NCBI GenBank assembly: GCA_002633005.1
Contig: NMRA01000298.1
Coordinates: 473,474 to 537,473, forward strand
Length of the DNA stretch: 64,000 bases
Direction of reading: 5' to 3'
DNA from: Phoronis australis
Lineage: Eukaryota; Phoronida; Phoronidae
Shown here: piece after piece, positions 58,801 to 64,000 of the stretch
Layout of the letters: each line of letters starts with the position of its first letter
How positions within the stretch are numbered: position 1 is the stretch's first letter
The notes under the pieces: generated by a model
Databases searched by the model: none
Seen by the model: the letters and a program-made list of their open reading frames with translations, nothing else
Told to the model about the DNA's origin: nothing
Program-made: the position numbers and the translations under genes

Positions 58801-61201
58801 CTAGAAAGATTATTGTCACGGCGTGACAATAATGGACTCTGCGCGTGCGTATTAAAGGAATTGTTATGGGAAGTTACTGACAGCAACCCGGTTACCAATA
58901 GGAATTCTTTAAAATTGTAGGAGAAATTACATGTTAATATTTTGATGACCTTTCCACTAACTGACCTCTTCCGGTGCATTATGAACCCCGATGAAGGAAT
59001 AATTGTAAAACCAATTTAAAGTGTGGTTAATGCGAAGAATCACAGATGTTTTACTTTAAGCACTTAAGAATACAACATGAATGAATTGGTCAAACTTTCA
59101 GAAGAAAAATGCACCTAATGACCCCATGGGTGCACCAAATGACCCAAAAATTGAAAATTCAAACTCAATCGCATTTAGTAAAGAGATATGTAATTTTGAA
59201 GTCACTACCTCAAAATTTTAATTTTGCACTCAATGACCTTTGACCTATTTTTTCTGATTGGTAGGCCTATTGCGTAGTTAAGTAGGTTGTTCAATTGGCA
59301 TGTTGACTTACACTAGTGTGCTGAAATTCAAAAGAATTCATTGAAAAACGTAAGATATCACATTTTGAACGTTAGCTGACCTTTGCACTAATTGACCTTA
59401 TCCGGTGCATTTTAAGCATCTTTAGGAGAATTATTGCAAAGCCCATGAAAAATGTGTTTAACGCTGAGAATCACAGTTGTCTAACGGTTGATACATCAGA
59501 ATACTTACTGATTGAAAAGGTCAAATTTTCAGAAGAAAAATGCACCTAATGACCCCATGTTTGCACTAAATGACCTGAAACTTTGGATTCCGATTTGCTT
59601 TACCTGTGGCAATCAGACCTGTCAATTTGAAGTGTCTCGCTCAAAATTCTATTTTGCACCTAAGGACCTTTGACCTTTTTCACCTGATTGGATGACCCGA
59701 TTTCTTAGAAAAGTAATTTTTAAATTGTCATGTTGACTTATACCTGTGCACCGAATTTGAAAAAGATATCTTAAAAACTGAAGGAGGAGTAGCATTTTGA
59801 AAATTATCTGACCTTTGCACTAAACGACCTTTTCCGGTGCAATATGGAATATGATTATATAACCAATCAAAATTTATATACTGTCAAAAGTCATATGCTG
59901 AATTAAAAGAACGTACCTGCACCCAATTTGGAGTTATTAAGCCTCAATGTTGGTCGGAAGAAGAATAAGAAGAAGAATAAGAAGAATGAGAAGAACTAGA
60001 AAGATTTTTTATTGTCACGGCGTGACAATAACGGACTCTGCGCGTGCGTATTACTGAAATTATTATGGGAAGTTACTGACAGCAACCCGTTTACCAATGT
60101 GAAAAGGAATTCTTTAAAATTGTAGGAGAAATTACATATTAATTTTTGATGACCTTTCCACTAATTGACCTCTTTCGGTGCATTATGAGCCCCGATGAGG
60201 GAGTAATTGTTAACTCGATTAAAAGCGTGGTTAATGCTAATAATCACTGATGTTTTACTTTAAGCACTTCAGAATACAAGATGAATGAAGTGGTCAATCT
60301 TTCATAAGAAAAATGCACCTAATGACCCCATGGGTGCACCAAATGACAGGAAAGTTTAGACTTCAAATTCAATCGCGCTTAGTAAACAGATACGTAATTC
60401 TGAAGTTTCTAGCTCAAAATTTTAGTTTGCACTCAATGACCTTTGACCTATTTTTTCTGATTGGTTAGGCCTATTGCAAAGTAAAGTAGGGTATTTAATT
60501 GGCATGTTGACTAACACCAGTGTGCTGAAATTGAAAAGAATTCCTTGAAAAACATACAGTGTAAGAGATATAACATTTTGAACATTACATGACCTTTGCA
60601 CTAATTGACCTTATCCGGTGCATTTTAAGCATCTTTAGGAGAATTATTGCAAAGCCCCTGGAAAATGTGTTTAACGCTGAGAATCACAGTTGTCTAACCG
60701 TTGACACATCAGAATACTTGCTGATTGAAAAGGTCAAATTTTCAGAAGAAAAATGCACCTAATGACCCCATGTTTGCACTAAATGACCTGAAACTTTGGA
60801 TTCGGATTTGCTTTACCTGTGGCAATCAGACCTGTCAATTTGAAGTGTCTAGCTCAAAATTTTAGTTTGCGCCTAATGACCTTTGACCTATTTCACCTGA
60901 TTGGATGACCTGATTACTTAGAAAAGTAATTTTTTAAATTGTCATGTTGACATATACCTGTGCACCGAATTTGAAAAAGATAGCTTTAAAACTGAAGGAG
61001 GAGTAGCATTTTAAAAATTATATGACCTTTGAACAAAACGACCCTTTCCGGTGCAATATGGAATATGATTATATAACCAATCAAAATATATGTACTGTCA
61101 AAAGTCATATGCTGAATTTAAAGACCGTACATGCACCCCATTTGGAGTTATTAAGCCTCAAAGTTGGTCGGAAGAAGAATAAGAATAAGAAGAATAAGAA
61201 G
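58801..61201 (-). repeat. Two-unit 1.2-kb tandem array with nested about 430-bp monomers, Helitron-like end
   Basis: Units start at 58801 and 59996 with CTAGAAAGAT, followed by a perfect hairpin (58809-58833 and 60009-60031; half-site TTATTGTCACG). The whole unit repeats at a 1195-1211-base offset. Within each, diverged monomers of about 420-440 bases carry TTTGCACTAATTGACCT, CCGGTGCATT and AATGCACCTAATGACCCCAT. On the minus strand each unit ends hairpin, CTTT, CTAG, then T, like a Helitron 3' end. The other end is a GAAGAATAA-rich microsatellite that begins TTCTTC on that strand. No coding remains are visible, so if it is a Helitron it is non-autonomous. Confidence 0.75.
59234..59246 (-). 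promoter_or_regulatory. Perfect DR1 nuclear-receptor-type motif (also at 60437 and 60877)
   Basis: TGACCT, one T, TGACCT: read on the minus strand this is AGGTCA-A-AGGTCA, a DR1 site of the type bound by RXR, HNF4 and COUP-TF proteins. Equivalent perfect copies lie at 60437-60449 and 60877-60889, and a one-mismatch copy at 59665-59677. All sit at the same place in the monomers of the array. Whether any is used is unknown. Confidence 0.45.
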
Positions 61202-61313
61202 AATAAAATTGAAGAAAACCCAGGAACAACAGTACTCTGTGCTTACACGCGCAGAGTAATAAAATTGAAGAAAACCCAGGAACAACAGTACTGTGCGCTT
61301 ACACGCGCAGAGT
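61202..61313 (+). repeat. Two-copy 56-base tandem repeat with hairpin
   Basis: Units at 61202-61257 and 61258-61313 are almost identical. Each contains GAAGAAAACCCAGGAACAAC and ends in a hairpin-forming segment (TACTCTGTGC paired with GCGCAGAGTA). It borders the large array and may belong to the end of another element of similar type. Confidence 0.75.
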
Positions 61314-61999
61314 AATCACCCATCCCTTTATTAAATAGAAGCGATGCTGTGTATAAGGTTGAATGTGACAACTGTAAGGAATTCTATATTTGACTGGCAC
61401 AGAGACGCTTCTGTAACAGGTTGAAAGAACATAACACATCCGAAAAAGTAACATTTATAGGCAGTGTATTAGCAACAACCATCAAGCCAATTCAGTCAGT
61501 ATTATTTGTGAAGAACATGCTAAGGAATTACTGTATATCAAGGAGTCATTGGCCTTTCAGGATCAGCATGCTACTGATTCTCTCAATAACATGCAGAGCT
61601 CAGTGACCCTGCATCTATGGTAATGACCCGCTTACTTTCTCTGTATGTCTCATGCTCATTTCACCACACGGATGTGACTTGAAAGAATATCGACACTTGC
61701 TGTCCTATGTACATATCCTGCTGATGTCTTGTTGAATAGCCAATTTCAAAAATTATTAGCCAAATGCTTTCTTTTTTCCCAACCCCTACAACTGATAAAA
61801 ATACAGTTACACGAACTGAAGTAATGTTATTCACAGGTCAGTTACATAATGAATGTACCATAAGAAAAGACATTTGCCTTCAGAAAAAACAAAAGATCAA
61901 CATTCCAAGGCCATATAGCAAGTGTTTTTGCTATATGTCTAACTAAAACAAATTGGGCAGGGGTTCCCCCATACGAAAAGGAGTAGTTGAGTTTCATTT

Positions 62000-62220
62000 G
62001 AGATTGAATTGAGATTCAATTGAAATTCAATAGAAAACTGAATTTCTGTTGAATATATCTATTGAATGAAAATTCAGTTGGCACTACCCTTCACCTAATT
62101 ATGCCGTCAATTGAATGGCTATTGAACGGCTATTGAACGGCAATGGAATTTCAGCACTTAAAGAATTTTTAGCTGTTCTGTATTGAATAGCTATTGAATT
62201 TCGGGAATTAAGGAATTTCT
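62000..62220. repeat. ATTGAAT-rich low-complexity block
   Basis: Words such as ATTGAATT, ATTGAAAT, CTATTGAACGG and CTATTGAATTTC recur many times with short irregular spacing. It is a decayed short-period repeat. Confidence 0.5.
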
Positions 62221-63162
62221 GGATGGTTTGATTTAACAAGTTACCAGCATTGTTGATTTCAAACATGTGTTACCAATGGGTTATCAAGATTACATTTCTG
62301 GAAAGTGACCGTTAAGCTTTTCAAACCCTTTCAAACGGATTTGGTGCAGCATAAACTGTGCATGGATAGTGAAGAACTGCATGGATTAATTGGTGAGTTT
62401 GTGATTTCAACATCGCATTTATGTCAATTTAAGTGTTATGTAACATTTGGTGTCATTCATGAATAAGTAGCTTTAGTTTTGAAAACAAAATGGAATTTTT
62501 TTCTAACTGATTCAGATGATTAAGGTTAGGGAAGTTAAGGAGTAGAGCACAGATTTCAAAAGGAAGTTGGGTTACAGACCAAAACCTGCCTGTGCTTATA
62601 GTTGCCAAAACATCTGCCAGTTAATTGACTGTCTTTTTACCTAACATAGTTCATTTATTTTAATTACTTGAGACATTGAAACAAGTTTTTATGATTCTGT
62701 CATTTAAGATGTGGCGTAATGTCAATTGTCATATAGTGTTTGATTTTATTTTATTTCTGTTTCTGTTGACGAAGGACGTTATTATATCAGAAAATTTCAG
62801 TTGATCCGTTCTTGTTGTTTTATTTAACTACTTATATTCTACATTTCGTGAAACAATAGTATCCTTGGGAGGATCTGGATCGCCTTATTTAGTTTCAGAT
62901 TTATTGTCTACGTTATTTACTGCACTAAGTAAGAGATGTATTAGATATTAGCGGTTTGCCATTGCCACCAGTCATCTACCCGTAGTGTCTCTGCAGTATA
63001 TTCTGGTAACCATGATGGTTAAATGTACAAATTGCTCCGCTCATAGCTTTAAAAATCAAATTTCAGCTATGAGTTAATGAGGTGTTTGACATATCAGGGG
63101 CGGATAAAATTAAAAAAGGGGGGATTAAGTGGTCGTGCTAATCTCGTTGAAAATTTCATACA

Positions 63163-63228
63163 CACACACACACACACACACGCACGCACACAAACACACA
63201 CACACACGCACGCACACAAACGCACACC
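63163..63228. repeat. CA microsatellite
   Basis: An (AC)n run interrupted by GC and AA steps (ACACGCACGCACACAAAC repeated twice). Simple repeat. Confidence 0.9.
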
Positions 63229-64000
63229 CATCAGTTATGCTTAAGTTTATTGTAACATGTCTACTTTTTGTGAAGAAATTGTTCCTGGAAAAGTCATGGA
63301 AATTGAAAACACAATATGGAGCGATAATGAAACACTGGCATGGCTTGGAGATACTTTTTTTCCATGTTTCTGTACGAGGATAGCCTCATCTGTGCTCACC
63401 ACTGCTTTTAGTAATGCCCTGTGTACAATGACAAGTTGTTACCCTGACAAGTTGTAGAGATGAGAAAAAGTATGCGCATAGTTTTTAAGAAAATGGCTGT
63501 AGCCTCAAAATGAAAGTTTGCTTTACTGATCTTAGTTGCCGGACCCAAATTTGGCAAACAAGATGGCTGAAATTCAAATTAAACCGTCTTTATGGAGTTT
63601 ACACAGTCATTCATGTCATTGAAACAAATCATGATCTTTGAGCTGTGTACTAATGTCCTCAAAGCCATATGTCATTCCACTCTCACCGATTAAATGTTTC
63701 CGCCAGCTTTGCTGTAAGTCCATGCACCCCTTGGGGTTTTTTGTACCTGGGTCAAATACCGTGATTTGTTTCAAAGTATGAAATATTAAAAATTTGGTAT
63801 TATTAGAATTGTAGCCGACTTGTTTGCCAAACGTGGGTCCTGCAACTTTAAGTTGACGTGCCTGTAGTGAAATACGCAATGTGGTCAGTCGTTCATTTTG
63901 ACGGTGTGTGTCTAATGCCTTTCTATGGCATTACCCATCAATGACCCATGACCTATGTGTTCACAGATGATGCTAATGATAATGAGCATAGCAGAGCCAT

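Larger units (their letters stand above)
61314..64000. other. Non-genic stretch at the right edge
   Basis: No gene is supported. It contains an ATTGAAT-rich block (62000-62220), a dispersed-repeat end (63098) and a CA microsatellite. The minus-strand frame 63879-63616 has no recognised domain. It could belong to a gene beyond the window. Confidence 0.45.

Noticed and set aside
61022-61315. 97-codon frame rich in Lys and Asn
   Set aside because: It is produced by the GAAGAATAA microsatellite and the 56-base tandem repeat.
63129-63228. CRISPR-like direct repeats
   Set aside because: It is a CA microsatellite without spacers, and the DNA is eukaryotic.

Overview
This is eukaryotic, metazoan DNA. 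It is AT-rich, its genes are split by GT-AG introns, two genes have TATA boxes, and transposon relics, foldback elements and satellite-like arrays are dense. There are runs of N at 9433-9766 and single Ns at 4169 and 50589. Frequent ACATGTA words, tRNA-derived SINE heads and the gene content (secreted PAN-TLDc protein, rolling-stone-like protein, secreted SdiA-regulated/phytase-like protein, ceramide-kinase-like protein) fit a marine invertebrate such as an anthozoan, hemichordate or amphioxus. I cannot choose among these from sequence alone.

Four genes can be assembled exon by exon with matching splice phases. (1) + strand, 6705-12561: a secreted protein with signal peptide, PAN/apple domain and TLDc domain, with a TATA box at 6605. 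(2) + strand, 34881-37004: a ceramide-kinase-like protein whose catalytic part is one uninterrupted exon, preceded by a 26-nt first coding exon. (3) - strand, 44253-39441: a complete five-exon secreted SdiA-regulated/phytase-like protein with a TATA box at 44720-44713 and a non-coding first exon. (4) - strand, 54227-47864: four exons of a six-pass rolling-stone-family membrane protein; the N-terminal exon was not found.

The rest is mostly mobile or repeated DNA. 8126-10197 is a 2.07-kb TTAA-flanked DNA transposon inside gene 1. 19560-21420 is a decayed THAP/DDE_4 transposase. 37791-38313 and 49733-50174 are two inverted copies of another TTAA-flanked family, one of which keeps an ORF start. 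Large foldback elements lie at 7501-7672 and 27745-27916. Two arrays have nested repeat structure: 29797-30880 (about 140-bp monomers in about 425-bp units) and 58801-61200 (about 430-bp monomers in about 1.2-kb units, with DR1 nuclear-receptor-type motifs and a Helitron-like terminal hairpin). A 32-bp minisatellite (57716-57925), a degenerate tandem array (55440-56110), a G-rich tract (13452-13552) and a CA microsatellite (63163-63228) complete the picture.

The four genes show no obvious shared pathway. The arrangement is that of ordinary, unrelated animal genes. Large stretches between them hold no gene I can support.
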